A DNA stretch of 64,000 bases from Margaritifera margaritifera (GCA_029931535.1 JAQPZY010001297.1:372001-436000), one strand, 5' to 3'; numbered from the stretch's first letter, positions 49,441 through 60,264 are shown. Notes: generated by a model from the letters alone, not told the origin. Program-made: numbers and translations.

Positions 49441-49779
49441 GGTTTACCGTCTATTGCCCAATGATTTGTGTCACTAAGATTCTCTCTAGCTTGGAGAAAC
49501 TCTCTGGATCTGCCTGTCATCCAGATCTCTTGTTGCTTCCTCACTCGGATACGGTAAAAACTGTCCCAAAGGTTTTGTAAGGGCCAGGAGTTTCCTAGAC
49601 AACATAGAGGGTGGTCTGTCCACCCTTCTATGTTGAGACCCTTGGTCTCTTCTGCTAGTTATTGGGTTGACACTCCTTACTGGCCCCTTAAACCTCCCAC
49701 TTTAGATGTAGCAGCGACACAAGTGGGTATTTCCACAGGGACTTGGGCTCGCCTTCCAGTTAAAACACTGGAGGCCTTA

Positions 49780-51041
49780 CAGGGCTGAGCAAATCCCATA
49801 GCCTGACGTCCTGGACTATTCATTTTCGAAGTCGGGCAAGTAAAATTTTCCAAGTCGCTAGTCCGGGACAAGTACTTTTTCCTATTTTAAAAATAGTCAG
49901 GAAGTCCTTATTTTCGTGTTTTAATCACTATATCTACCTTTATTTGGCCATTCATGTCCTCCGGGCATACTGAATACTTAATTCTACCCCTCTCCATGTA
50001 TACATTTACATCCTGTATAACACCTACAGGTGGTCAGTGATAACTATCACATATGTGCACGTTCAGTTACCGCTTGACTGCATATTGGGCTAAGCGACCA
50101 AAATTATCGGCAAAGCAAAACACGTCAAACAAAACAAAGCCGATATGATTAATTAGCAGTGTTTTAAGTGGCTTTGTTGCACTGTGTTTACTCAAACTAG
50201 ATCCTCACGAGCGACTCACTCTGATTTTAATCCAGTGAGTCAGCGTAATTAAATTAATGAAAGGTACTTTACCGATATCAGTGTTTGTTTTCCTTTATGG
50301 ACTGATTAAATGACAGTAATGATTCTTTCATTTTTAATTGATTATACAGACGATCAACTTTCACGTGCGATATTGCGTTTGAAGTGAAACAATTACGCTA
50401 ATTAATTAGCTGTCTCTGTTAGTATTTAAAAGAGAAAATGTTTGTTATGATCACTTTAGAAGTAGTTGTCAAGCAAGCTGATATTTTACTATGTGGATAA
50501 AATGAGTTTGCTAAATTATTTTCGCAAGGAAGGTAGTAAGGACGATTCGAAGAAGGAAAATTCTTTTGAAAGTGGAGGGATAAAACGTAAGACTGCTACT
50601 GAGTGTGAGAATTCCTTAAACCAAGAGAGTTTAAAAATTCTAATGAACATTTCACCAAATGGACCAGAGCTTGAGGACTTTAACCCAGACACAGCTATCA
50701 ACTGCTGGCTAAGTACTGGTGTAGGTGGCAGACATGTACATGGACATTTTTTCAAATCCAGCAGCTAAAACATATATACATGTACCTGAAGTAGCCAAAT
50801 GTATATCAACCAATGTTTTAGAAAAATTAAATTCTTTTAAGAAATAATTATGTTGTATATTATTTCATTTGTTATTTCTATGGATTAAGTACATACATCT
50901 AACAAAATCTTGGCAGGTGATTACCATTTTGGGACAAGTGAAAAGTAAGGTGGGACAAGTGAAAAGTAAGGTGGGACAAGTGGATTTTCTGAAACCACTT
51001 GTCCTGGAAAAGTGGATGAAAAAAAAATTTGCTCAGTCTTG
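49780..51041 (+). mobile_element. hAT-like DNA transposon inserted in DIRS copy 2
   Basis: The left end CAGGGCTGAGCAAAT and the reverse-complemented right end CAAGACTGAGCAAAT match at 13 of 15 bases. The flanks carry CCTTA on both sides (49775-49779 and 51042-51046). DIRS copy 1 shows the uninterrupted site (GGAGGTCTTAGAA near 24461), which confirms the borders. The CAGGG start is typical of hAT elements. A 5-bp duplication is shorter than the usual 8, but some hAT groups make 5-6 bp. Three tandem GGGACAAGTGAAAAGTAAGG-type words lie near the right end (50934-50982). The element encodes only a short N-terminal frame, so it is non-autonomous. Confidence 0.85.
50502..50768 (+). CDS. Short ORF of the hAT-like element, transposase N-terminus
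   Basis: The 88-codon frame begins MSLLNYFRKEGSKDDSKKE, a PIP-box-like motif followed by a charged, low-complexity linker (to about residue 45). It then has LKILMNISPNGPELEDFNP and AINCWLSTGVGGRH. This order (PIP-like start, acidic/basic linker, FNP..AINLWL-like helix) resembles the N-terminus of hAT-derived ZNF862/KIAA1586-like proteins. The zinc finger, DDE core and dimerisation region are missing. The start was chosen at MSLLNYF rather than 36 bases upstream because it matches the family's usual beginning. It may be a truncated gene left by internal deletion. No known function can be assigned to the short form. Confidence 0.5.
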   Translation: MSLLNYFRKEGSKDDSKKENSFESGGIKRKTATECENSLNQESLKILMNISPNGPELEDFNPDTAINCWLSTGVGGRHVHGHFFKSSS

Positions 51042-51059
51042 CCTTAGAGAAAAATGCTA

Positions 51060-51622
51060 GGTGACTAGTAGCCATAGCTTCGCATGCTGATCTCTTTTTG
51101 GCAGCCTCCTACAACCTGCTTAGGGAGGAAGCTCTGTCGCCACTTCCCCTTCATCGTTTGTTGGAAGCAGTGGCAAAAACATCAAGGCATGCATTATCCT
51201 TGTCCATGGCTTTATTGGCAGAGCTTCTCCACCTCTGCAGGGATGTTGCTTTGAACATATCCAAGGTATTACTGGAGCACAGTAAGAACCTTTTGAGGGC
51301 TGCTCCCCTAGAGGCAGAGACTGTTTTGCGAGGGCTCATTCCCTCTGTGGCATCTCAAGACTTGAGAGACCAGCAACATCGCTCTATCGCATCCATGCCT
51401 GGTCTGTTGAAACCGGCCAGGAAGCGAAGTCATATTAAACGGCCACAGGGTCCATCACCCACACCCACATTTTTTAAAGCCACGAAACCCCAGTTTAAGC
51501 AAACCAACCCCAGTTCAGACCTCCCCTTCGCCAGTCAGCACCTAAAAGGACATGCAGCAGAGGCCAAGGGAAGAGGTTTACGGGGCCTTCCCTTTCCTAA
51601 GGAAAAGAGGGGTCGGTCCTAG
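51060..51622 (+). pseudogene. DIRS gag-like ORF, copy 2 (5' end interrupted)
   Basis: The open frame contains LLREEALSPLPLHRLLEAVA, KTSRHALSLSMALLAELLHL, SKNLLRAAPLEAETVL and SVASQDLRDQQ, then a basic S/P/T-rich C-terminus (KRSHIKRPQGPSPTPTF). It corresponds to 24430-25000 in copy 1 and is better preserved. The N-terminal part lies before 49775, on the other side of the hAT-like insertion, and is largely deleted. The protein would have packaged the element RNA, but the split makes it non-functional. Confidence 0.72.
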
Positions 51623-51719
51623 GGACTCAATCCCTCTCTTGCAGAGCGTCCCTCTTCCATGGGTTCCCATAGGTGTCAGACTCGACCTTTTTTCAGAGGC
51701 GTGGTCCTGCATCATGGTC

Positions 51720-53030
51720 GATGGCTGGGTCCTCTTTATCATAAAAGGAGGATACCATATTCAGTTTCGAGATCTTCCTCGTTTAGTAAGGACCCCCATG
51801 TTCTTCCACCAGTCGAATCTGGTGCGGTTAAAGGAAGAGGTACACTCCCTTCTGAAGAGGGTGTTCAATGACCATTCTCTGGCATTCTGCTCCTGCATTT
51901 TCGTGGTACCCAAGAAAGGGGGAAAGTTTCATCAAATTATCAATCTTTCCTCCGTAAACTAATTTCTGCAGGAGCAACCCTTCACTGGGCTGTCTTCATC
52001 GAGCTTCAGGAGGTGTATCTTCACATCCCTATCTTTCCTTTTCTCAGGAAGTACTTCCGGGTTTGCTTGGACGGAGAGGTCTTCCAATTTCGTGCTCTGC
52101 TGTTTGGACTAGCCTCTACACCCAGAGTGTTTACCAGGGTCATGGGAGTAGTTGCAGCCCACTTAAGGTTACTGGTTATCCCAATCCTCTAATATTTCGA
52201 TGATTGGTTGATCCACAATGGCAGGATCAAGTCCCTGTCTCACTGTTGGTCTGTAGTGACCAGACTGGGTCTCTTACCCAACCTAGAGAAGTCAGAGCTT
52301 TTTCCATCTCAAGATTTCGTCTACATGGGGATGAATTTCCTTATGAGCAGGGGATTAGTCCATGTCCCTTGGGAGTAGACAAGATCCTATCCCTGTTGGA
52401 GACGCTGAGAGCCAATACCATGATTGTTGGCTTGTCTTTTTCTTTCTCTGCTGGAGACCTTGAACTCCGCAGTGGACCTGGTCCCCCTAGGCAGACTACA
52501 CTTGCATCCTCTCCAGTTTATCTTTCTGGCAAACTGGAAACCACACAGGGACCCTCTGAATGTCCGGATTTCTCTAGGTCAGGTTTTCCACCATCATTTG
52601 TCTTGGTGGATCAATTGGGACCGGTTTCTTGCCGAAATCCCCATACATGCCCCCGATCCCCACTCCTATCTGTTTGCAGACGCATCAGATTCATGGTGGG
52701 GCACTCATCTGGAGCCAGAAGGTCTGATTCTTCAGGGTTTGTGGCCCTGGGAAGAATCTACATTCCACATAAACAATTTGGAAATGAGGGTAGTGTTATT
52801 AGCCCTTCAGGAGTGTGTCGACAAAATAAGGGGTCGCTGTGTGATAGTCTCCTCCGACAACATGTTGGTGGTGGCTTACCTCAGAAGACAAAGAGGCACA
52901 CATGCCCCTTCTCTCTGCAAGGAAGTTTGGAACCTCCTTCGTTGGGCAACCTCAGAAGGGATTACCATTTGAGTTCGCCACATTCCTGGCAAAAAGAACA
53001 TTTTGGTGGACAGTCTGTCCAGGAAAGGAT
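51720..53030 (+). pseudogene. DIRS reverse transcriptase-RNase H, copy 2
   Basis: Read across frameshifts: GWVLFIIKGGYHIQF, FCSCIFVVPKKGGKF, then (new frame) LHIPIFPFLRKYFRVCLDG, FQFRALLFGLASTPRVFTRV and YFDDW. The active-site YFDD is at 52193-52204, directly after an in-frame TAA (52190). The connection region gives PSQDFVYMGM. RNase H follows at 52650-52972 with YLFADASDSWWGTHL (first Asp), HINNLEMRVVLLALQ (Glu) and IVSSDNMLVVAYLRRQ (second Asp). All RNase H catalytic residues remain. Several stops and at least two frameshifts interrupt the whole. The domain order and lack of integrase or protease between them are typical of DIRS. Confidence 0.85.
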
Positions 53031-53039
53031 GGATAGTCA

Positions 53040-53940
53040 TCACAGAATTTTCTTCTCTTTCTGTTTGAAGAGAGACAATGCTCAGTTTCTACTATCAAGG
53101 GCTATAGGGCAGCCCTTTCTAACACTCTCAAATTTTCGACGGTCTGGCTATTGGTGTGGACTCGCACTTAGCCGACCTGCTCAGTTATTTCGAACTGCAA
53201 AGACCAGTGTCTCGCTCTCTGATCCCTAGGTGTAATCTTTCATGTGTCTTGTGGTCCCTTAATAAATCCCTTATGAACCTTTAGTGAGGCTTCTTTTGAG
53301 AACCCTACCCTCAAGACTGTTTTCTTGCTCTCCTTAGCGTCCGTGAGATGAAGGAGCGAGCTTCATGGTCTATCCATAGAGCAAGGCTGTTTGAGAGTCA
53401 ATGGGAATTATGAGTCTGTTTCTCTCCTTTGCTAACCAGGTATTTTAGCAAAAAAACAGCTTCCATCAGTCGCTCCACTTCCGATTGAGATCCCCACTCT
53501 CAGTCTTATCTGTGCTGGAGATGATCAGGATAGACTCTTATGTCCAGTTAGAGCTTTATGTTTTTATTTAGCAGCTTCTAAAAGGAGAAGGAAGGGTAGG
53601 AAGCGTCTTTTCCTCCCCCTTAAGGGTTCAGCTGATATTTCAGCTTCCACTGGTTCCAGGTGGATTACCAAAACTAGCAAGGGAGCTTACCAGTCCTTTA
53701 CCAAGAGGGATCTTTCTTTCATGAAAATTAAAGTGCATGAGGCTCGAGCCATTGCTACCTCATGGGCCTATTTAACTCATTTGTCTCTGGAGGATGTGAT
53801 GAAAGCCATGTTTTGGCGATCTCACACGACCTTCTCCTTTTACCTTCGCTCGTTGGCTCACCAAAGCGAAGGCATTTTTTCTTTGGGTCCACTAGTCGTA
53901 GCTCAAAAAGTGGCCCATGCGGATGCCATCCGGCAGTAGT
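53040..53940 (+). pseudogene. DIRS tyrosine recombinase, copy 2
   Basis: Fragments are FEERQCSVSTIKGYRAALSN, LASVREMKERASWSIHRARL and, in the last open frame (53721-53939), KVHEARAIATSWAYLTHLS, WRSHTTFSFYLRSLA and LGPLVVAQKVAHADAIRQ. HEAR is the HxxR box of the tyrosine recombinases and the Y of FYLRSL is the likely catalytic tyrosine. Stops in the middle section break the ORF. The C-terminal ending (LVVAQ..HA) is shared by DIRS recombinases of other animals. It would have integrated the circular DNA copy. Confidence 0.82.
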
Positions 53941-54032
53941 CAAATCCTCTACAGTGGGGGTGAGTATTCCTTGTTATTTTCCTTAACTAGTTGTGAGATC
54001 ATCAGCCTCCCACCAAACTGGCAAATTCAGCT

Positions 54033-54131
54033 GGCAATAGCAACGGAGTAAGCTATTATTAATATTAAAATGTAGTTTTTTGCGGGTAGAACTAATTTTA
54101 ATTATATAATACTTACATGTTGCTATTGCCA
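54033..54131 (+). repeat. Internal complementary region of DIRS copy 2
   Basis: The first half (GGCAATAGCAACGGAGTAAG...ATATTAAAA) is complementary to the left end 49347-49385. The second half (TGTAGTTTTTTGCGGG...ACTTACATGTTGC) is complementary to the right end 54338-54395. It overlaps the sequence just after the recombinase frame. Confidence 0.87.
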
Positions 54132-54276
54132 GATTCCCACCTCCCTCCCCGCACTGATGTCCCACTAGTAAGGCTACATTCTGAAAAAGAATGACGAGTT
54201 GTGGGTTTCATGTGTGGAATACTGTGGGATTTACACAGGGAGTTCTGTTCACTATAACTTTATTGTCAACCCTTTT

Positions 54277-54395
54277 GGGAGGATGAATTCTCATCATACG
54301 GTTGTGTATTTTCCATCATGGAAATAGATTAGCTAAGCAATAGCAACAAGTAAGTATTACATACTTAAAATTAGTTTTACCCCCCAAAAAACTAC
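54277..54395 (+). repeat. Right terminal repeat of DIRS copy 2
   Basis: GGAGGATGAATTCTCATCAT through ATTAGCTAAGCAATAGC mirrors the left repeat. CAACAAGTAAGTATTACATA and the C-tract/A-tract end (CCCCCCAAAAAACTAC) are right-specific. Only one unit of the 41-bp sequence amplified in copy 1 is present. Confidence 0.85.
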
Positions 54396-54480
54396 GTGTT
54401 CATACAAGTAAATAAGGTACCATAAGAATGACTGCTTGTGAAATGTTGAAATATTTCACTTTTTAAAAGATTAATATTTT

Positions 54481-56061
54481 TACAATGAAACCCTGCTATA
54501 ACATGCTTCCTTATAACACAGATTCGGATATAGCACAATCATGGTGTGGCTCCCAAAATTTTACAACAATTTTACCAATTTCTTGAAGTACTGCAAAGCT
54601 TTATTGCCAAACAAAAACGAGTTTGATTTAATAATTTGGCAAAATATGTTCTATTCTTGAAGAAGAAAAGTATCATTGCTTCTTGCTTATTATTGATAGA
54701 CATTAGCTCCTTAAAAAGCTGGTAATTGTTAATTTGATTATTATTGAACCATCAACAATAAAGCCATTAAGTCTTCGTTGTGTTTGTCTTTGGTGCATCC
54801 TTTGTACAATCATTGCTCAATCTAAGGTAAACAACAGTCAACAGTTGTTTGCTCAGTCATATGGCATACACATCCAAGCACCAAACAATTTTGTGGTCTA
54901 AAAAAGTTTCTGACCCAAATTTACAAATCAATTAATTTACCTATCTATTTAAGGGAAAACAATAGACCACCAATGCCTGCTCAATCAACCATTATACACA
55001 CCTGTTGCAACAGGTTTATAGCCTGAATTGTCAGGAGCAGTTTTGGGCGTTGTCATTTACCCCCCTCCCCCTTTATACACCTTCCCCCTTACTTCATCTT
55101 AATTCTTTTTATTTTAAAGTAAGAAATGCAGACTGCAACTCCAGATCACTCTGATATACACATGCCACATGTCATTGTAATGCTAAAGTTACATGTATGG
55201 CTGTACTGTTGTCGACCACTGAATGAAACAGAACCATTTAAGGGGAGGAGGGATTTGCTATTATAATCAGATGCACTGCTGCCTATTTTTGCTTTGCAAA
55301 GACATAGTTATAAACATAAGTTTCAGTGAATATAGGTTTTCTTTTGTCGTTTTGAGAATGACTTAACTGTTCTTATGAAGATCAAACTTCTTCCAGGCAG
55401 TTATAAACTCCTGTTGAATTGTTCATCTCGTGTACATTATGAGATCAATATCCTTGACCTCCTGTATGAATTTCAATTAAAGTATTTTTCAAGTCTAAAT
55501 GCAAGTTTGTTTTTAGAAACTCCCAATGTCTGATTTATGGATTTTATTGTCAGTCAAAAATCAGACCCTTTGGGCATGCCCAGGAGATATGAATGTTTCA
55601 GAAAATACAGCACTTCATAAGTTAAAATACAGTGTTTCATAAGTTAGATGCAATGTATTAGCAAGAAATTAAGTATTTGGATTTGAATCTAGCAGAAATA
55701 TTCAATTATGCTTTTTTGTGCACAAAAATTTGGATGGAATTACTATTATGAATACAATGAGATCAGGCGGTGAGTACATGTACTCAAACTATTAACACTT
55801 CAGATGTCAATTATGTTGTACGTGTATATGTATGTACCAATGAATGGTTCTGTGCAACAACAAAAAAATTAAATACGTAATAACTCTTGTAATTATTTTT
55901 TGTTTAATATGAATCAAGTTGGTAACTGCGCCACTGAAGTCCATCGTTTTTTGTCCCCCCAGCCCTCCAGTCTTGTATCTCTTTGCATATTGCATGATAC
56001 CACAATATGGTACATAGCACAATGGACCATGACCATTGTGTTAAAGCGGGGTTTCACTGTA
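54481..56061. mobile_element. Pogo/Tigger-like non-autonomous DNA transposon, copy 1
   Basis: The ends are TACAATGAAACCCTGC and (reverse-complemented) TACAGTGAAACCCCGC, extending to CT.TAACA, and bounded by TA. CAGTGAAACC(C/T)CG-type ends with TA duplications are typical of pogo/Tigger elements. The element is 1,581 bp and has no transposase-like frame. It is collinear with the copy at 62.2-63.7 kb, for example CTGCAAAG.TTTAT, AGACCACCAATGCCT.CTCA, TCTAGCAGA and AAATTAAATACGTAAT.AC blocks. Confidence 0.8.
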
Positions 56062-56254
56062 AATAGCTAAGCGTCCAAGCAAACCACAATTCCCAAAATC
56101 ATTGGTATGGATTTTATTGGGTTACTTTTAGTTGATTATCTGTTCCCAAGCTAGAGCCTCTTACATCGTAAAGTATGAAAAAAATACCTTGTCAGTAATG
56201 GCCCATGAAATAATAGCTGAATAAGTGTTTAAAAATTCATCAAGTTTGCACAGG

Positions 56255-58610
56255 TTGAAGATCATAAACTCCTACTATTAAATTATACAAAACAAGGTAT
56301 GTTGGAGAAGATCATAAACTCCTATTAAATATACAAAACAGGGTATGTTGGAGAAGATCATAAACTCATATTATTAAATATACAAAACAGGGTATGTTGG
56401 AGAAGATCATAAACTCCTATTATTAAATATACAAAACAGAGTATGTTGGAGAAGATCATAAACTCCTATTATTAAATATACAAAACAAGGTATGTTGGAG
56501 AAGATCATAAACTCCTATTAAATATACAAAACAGGGTATGTTGGAGAAGATCATAAACTCATATTATTAAATATACAAAACAGGGTATGTATGGGGGAAG
56601 ATCATAAACTCTTATTATTAAATATACAAAACAGGGTATGTTGGAGAAGATCATAAACTCCTATTATTAAATATACAAAACAGGGTATGTTGGAGAAGAT
56701 CATAAGCTCATATTAAATATACAAAACAGGGTATGTTGGAGAAGATCATAAACTCATATTAAATATACAAAACAGGGTATGTTGGAGAAGATCATAAACT
56801 CCTATTATTAAATATACAAAACAGGGTATGTTGGAGAAGATCATAAACTCCTATTATTAAATATACAAAACAGGGTATGTTGGAGAAGATCATAAACTCC
56901 TATTATTAAATATACAAAACAGGGTATGTTGGTGAAGATCATAAACTCCTATTATTAAATATACAAAACAGGGTATGTTGGTGAAGATCATAAGCTCATA
57001 TTAAATATACAAAACAGGGTATGTTGGTGAAGATCATAAACTCCTATTATTAAATATACAAAACAGGGTATGTTGGAGAAGATCATAAACTCCAATTAAA
57101 TATACAAAACAGGGTATGTTGGAGAAGATCATAAACTCCTATTATTAAATATACAAAGCAGGGTATGTTGGGGAAGATCATAAACTCATATTATTAAATA
57201 TACAAAACAGGGTATGGTGGAGAAGATCATAAACTCATATTAAATATACAAAACAAGGTATGTTGGAAAAGATCATAAACTCCTATTAAATATACAAAAC
57301 AGGGTATGTTGGAGAAGATCATAAACTCATATTATTAAATATACAAAACAGGGTATGTTGGAGAAGATCATAAACTCCTATTAAATATACAAAACAGGGT
57401 ATGTTGGAGAAGATCATAAACTCCTATTATTAAATATACAAAACAGGGTATGTTGGTGAAGATCATAAACTCCTATTATTAAATATACAAAACAGGGTAT
57501 GTTGGTGAAGATCATAAGCTCATATTAAATATACAAAACAGGGTGTGTTGGAGAAGATCATAAACTCTTATTATTAAATATACAAAACAGGGTATGTTGG
57601 AGAAGATCATAAACTCCTATTATTAAATATACAAAACAGGGTATGTTGGAGAAGATCATAAGCTCATATTAAATATACAAAACAGGGTATGTTGGAGAAG
57701 ATCATAAACTCATATTAAATATACAAAACAGGGTATGTTGGAGAAGATCATAAACTCCTATTATTAAAAATACAAAACAAGGTATGTTGGAGAAGATCAT
57801 AAACTCCTATTATTAAATATACAAAACAGGGTATGTTGGAGAAGATCATAAACTCCTATTATTAAATATACAAAACAGGGTATGTTGGAGAAGATCATAA
57901 ACTCATATTATTAAATATACAAAACAGGGTATGTTGGAGAAGATCATAAACTCCTATTAAATATACAAAACAGGGTATGTTGGAGAAGATCATAAACTCC
58001 TATTAAATATACAAAACAGGGTATGTTGGAGAAGATCATAAACTCCTATTATTAAATATACAAAACAGGGTATGTTGGTGAAGATCATAAACTCCTATTA
58101 TTAAATATACAAAACAGGGTATGTTGGTGAAGATCATAAACTCCTATTATTAAATATACAAAACAGGGTATGTTGGTGAAGATCATAAACTCCTATTATT
58201 AAATATACAAAACAGGGTATGTTGGAGAAGATCATAAACTCCAATTAAATATACAAAACAGGGTATGTTGGAGAAGATCATAAACTCCTATTATTAAATA
58301 TACAAAGCAGGGTATGTTGGGGAAGATCATAAACTCATATTATTAAATATACAAAACAGGGTATGTTGGAGAAGATCATAAACTCATATTAAATATACAA
58401 AACAGGGTATGTTGGAGAAGATCATAAACTCCTATTAAATATACAAAACAGGGTATGTTGGAGAAGATCATAAACTCATATTATTAAATATACAAAACAG
58501 GGTATGTTGGAGAAGATCATAAACTCATATTATTAAATATACAAAACAGGGTATGTTGGTGAAGATCATAAACTCCTATTAAATATACAAAACAGGGTAT
58601 GTTGGAGAAG
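56255..58610. repeat. 49-bp minisatellite (46-bp variants), about 49 units, in intron
   Basis: The unit is GAGAAGATCATAAACTCCTA plus TTATTAAATATACAAAAC and AGGGTATGTTG. A TTA deletion gives 46-bp units. Other markers are AGCTCAT, GGTGAAG, CCAATTAAAT and AAAGCAGGG. The CCAATTAAAT unit followed by an AAAGCAGGG unit occurs at 57076 and again at 58224, so a block of about 1,148 bp is duplicated within the array. The array lies inside the long intron of the secreted-protein gene. Confidence 0.96.
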
Positions 58611-58611
58611 G

Positions 58612-58886
58612 AATTTTTTTAGTCTGACACAATTATTGAGATCACAATGGTTTCTGCAATAGAAAGCCTGCACAGCCAATTTACAGTAAGTTGTAAAATG
58701 CTAACATTTTCTCAAGGGCTTGTATACTTTTCATTGACTTTATCATTTTCGTTAACTGGACTGTTAGTGTAATTATTAAAATTATATAAGACCTTTTCAT
58801 TTTCATTATTTAAAAAAGAAACAGAAGTAGCAACCACATCATTTTACATCCAATCTCTCACAGAATTCATAGCGCTACAATACATT
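58612..58886. other. No feature recognised
   Basis: Short intronic AT-rich stretch without a recognisable repeat or exon. Confidence 0.4.
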
Positions 58887-59108
58887 TACCGTATATACTC
58901 GCATATAAGCTGGGTCCAAATGCAAACAACATAGACCCTGATCTGCCGTCGCATAATGTGCCGGCAGATCAGGGTCTGTATTGTTTGTTCTGCTGATTAG
59001 TCCTTACAAACTGCATAGACCCAGATCTGCTGGCACATTATGTGATGGCAGATCTGGGTCTATGCAGTTTTGCAGTTGGTATCGAATTATACACGAATAT
59101 ATAGGGTA
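58887..59108 (+). mobile_element. Double-hairpin MITE
   Basis: The ends are TACCGTATATACTCGC and (reverse-complemented) TACCCTATATATTCGTG, with TA at both borders. The interior has two tandem palindromes: CATAGACCCTGATCTGCCG with CGGCAGATCAGGGTCTG, and CATAGACCCAGATCTGC with GGCAGATCTGGGTCTATG. It lies in the intron, 180 bp upstream of exon 2. Confidence 0.85.
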
Positions 59109-59288
59109 GGTAAAAATTGATATGATGTCGATGACATCATAATGTAATTGTTGATCATGTAATTTAGAGCTGAGCAATAAGCACTGATTTCACAAAGGCA
59201 GACTTCCTTAATTGATATTGTAAACACTTTTTGTATAATTTCTCGCCTTTATGATATTACATAAACAATTGTTATAATGATTTTTCAG

Positions 59289-59539
59289 TAAACACAGAGG
59301 ATGTTGATGCTTGTACCAAGACACATTATTACGAATATGGGGACATCTTCAAAATAAGTGCCAATGGTAAGGTCTCACTAACTCAGTGTCCCTTGACATT
59401 TGTGGAATCTGCGGCTTGGAAAGAAGCTGGAGAATCACGGCCTTGCTACAGTCTTTGTATCAAAATCATCAACTACTCCATGAGGAGCTGTCAGGTCAAG
59501 ATGGCCTACCATGATGGACTTAATGACTTCAAACCAGCT
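59289..59539 (+). CDS. Secreted protein, cysteine-rich exon
   Basis: The acceptor TGATTTTTCAG ends at 59288, and GCT/GTAAGA gives the donor after 59539. The exon is 251 bp. Joined to the T from 48949 it reads without stops for 84 codons and ends in phase 0. Residues include DVDACTKTHYYEYGDIFKIS, KVSLTQCPLTFVESAAWKE, SRPCYSLCIKIINYSMRSC and QVKMAYHDGLNDFKPA. There are five cysteines, the number and spacing of which suggest an extracellular disulfide-bonded domain. A CUB-like fold is possible (SCQVKMAYHDG like the C.v.l.y.dg strand), but conventional CUB landmarks are weak. Signal peptide and phase agreement make this a real exon. The specific family is not recognised. Confidence 0.75.
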
Positions 59540-60144
59540 GTAAGACCTTGATTTCTCTATGTGTGAAACATACATTCAGAATATGCGTATATAGTTTTGC
59601 ATGACGGAGTCATTAATAGACACTTTACCTTGTGGTTACATATAGACTTAACCAATTATGACTTACTGTAATAAGCATAAATATCTGGACCTTGTATTTT
59701 TTGGGACACCATAATTTAAATTTTTTTAATAAATTTCAATAGTACAAAACAATTCCAGACACTAAGCCATTTTTTAAAAACAATTTAAGCTGAAAATAAA
59801 AAAAATTAAATCCAGATGGAACATTAAGTAAGGATTGTTTTACCTATATTCCAAAACTGGTGATTGAATAGTTAACTCTCAGGACATGAAACTGCTTTGA
59901 TTACCGTAACTTTTGTGTGGATTAACTGAAGGTGTTGTCGATAGGCAGCAATAAAAACAGTTGACACACTCCATCACTCATGATCAAGTAGTTCCCTGAA
60001 CAAAGGGAGTTGTGAGCTTGTTAAAGGTACTGGGAAAAGCAGTCTTATCTATAAAGATAGTAGGAAGAATGAATTAATTAATCATTTTGATAACTGTAAA
60101 ATCAATGTTCATTAGCATTACATCAAGCTGACATGTGATTGCAG

Positions 60145-60264
60145 GCTTTTTTTATATTTATGGCAAGAGAGCATCCTAAGGGAGACAATGCAGTCATGCA
60201 CATCACATCAAACCCAGGACCTAATGTAGACAATCACCTTGTGTGGTATAAATTGTTTAAACAT
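60145..60264 (+). CDS. Secreted protein, probable third coding exon
   Basis: The acceptor ATTGCAG ends at 60144. The frame beginning GCT TTT is the one required by the phase-0 end of the previous exon. It reads REHPKGDNAVMHITSNPGPN then VDNHLVWYKLF, resembling the last strands of a CUB-like domain (hydrophobic-T/S-N ... W/F.Y). A possible donor is CAT/GTATGC after 60264; without it the frame runs to a stop at 60409-60411. The sequence after 60264 is AT-rich and leucine/serine-biased, so an intron is more likely. The acceptor's polypyrimidine tract is weak, which lowers confidence. Confidence 0.5.

Larger units (their letters stand above)
49347..54395 (+). mobile_element. DIRS-type retrotransposon, copy 2 (in intron)
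   Basis: It has the same family and layout as the copy at 20.65 kb: terminal inverted repeats (49372-49437 with 54277-54340), unique outer ends, gag, RT, RNase H, tyrosine recombinase and internal complementary region (54033-54131). It lies in sense orientation in the first coding intron of the secreted-protein gene. Compared with copy 1 it lacks about 3.4 kb of the 5' half (the sequence between the left repeat and about 24150 in copy 1, including both minisatellites). It retains the RT palm lost from copy 1. A 1,262-bp hAT-like element splits its gag region. Frameshifts and stops throughout make it inactive. Confidence 0.9.
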
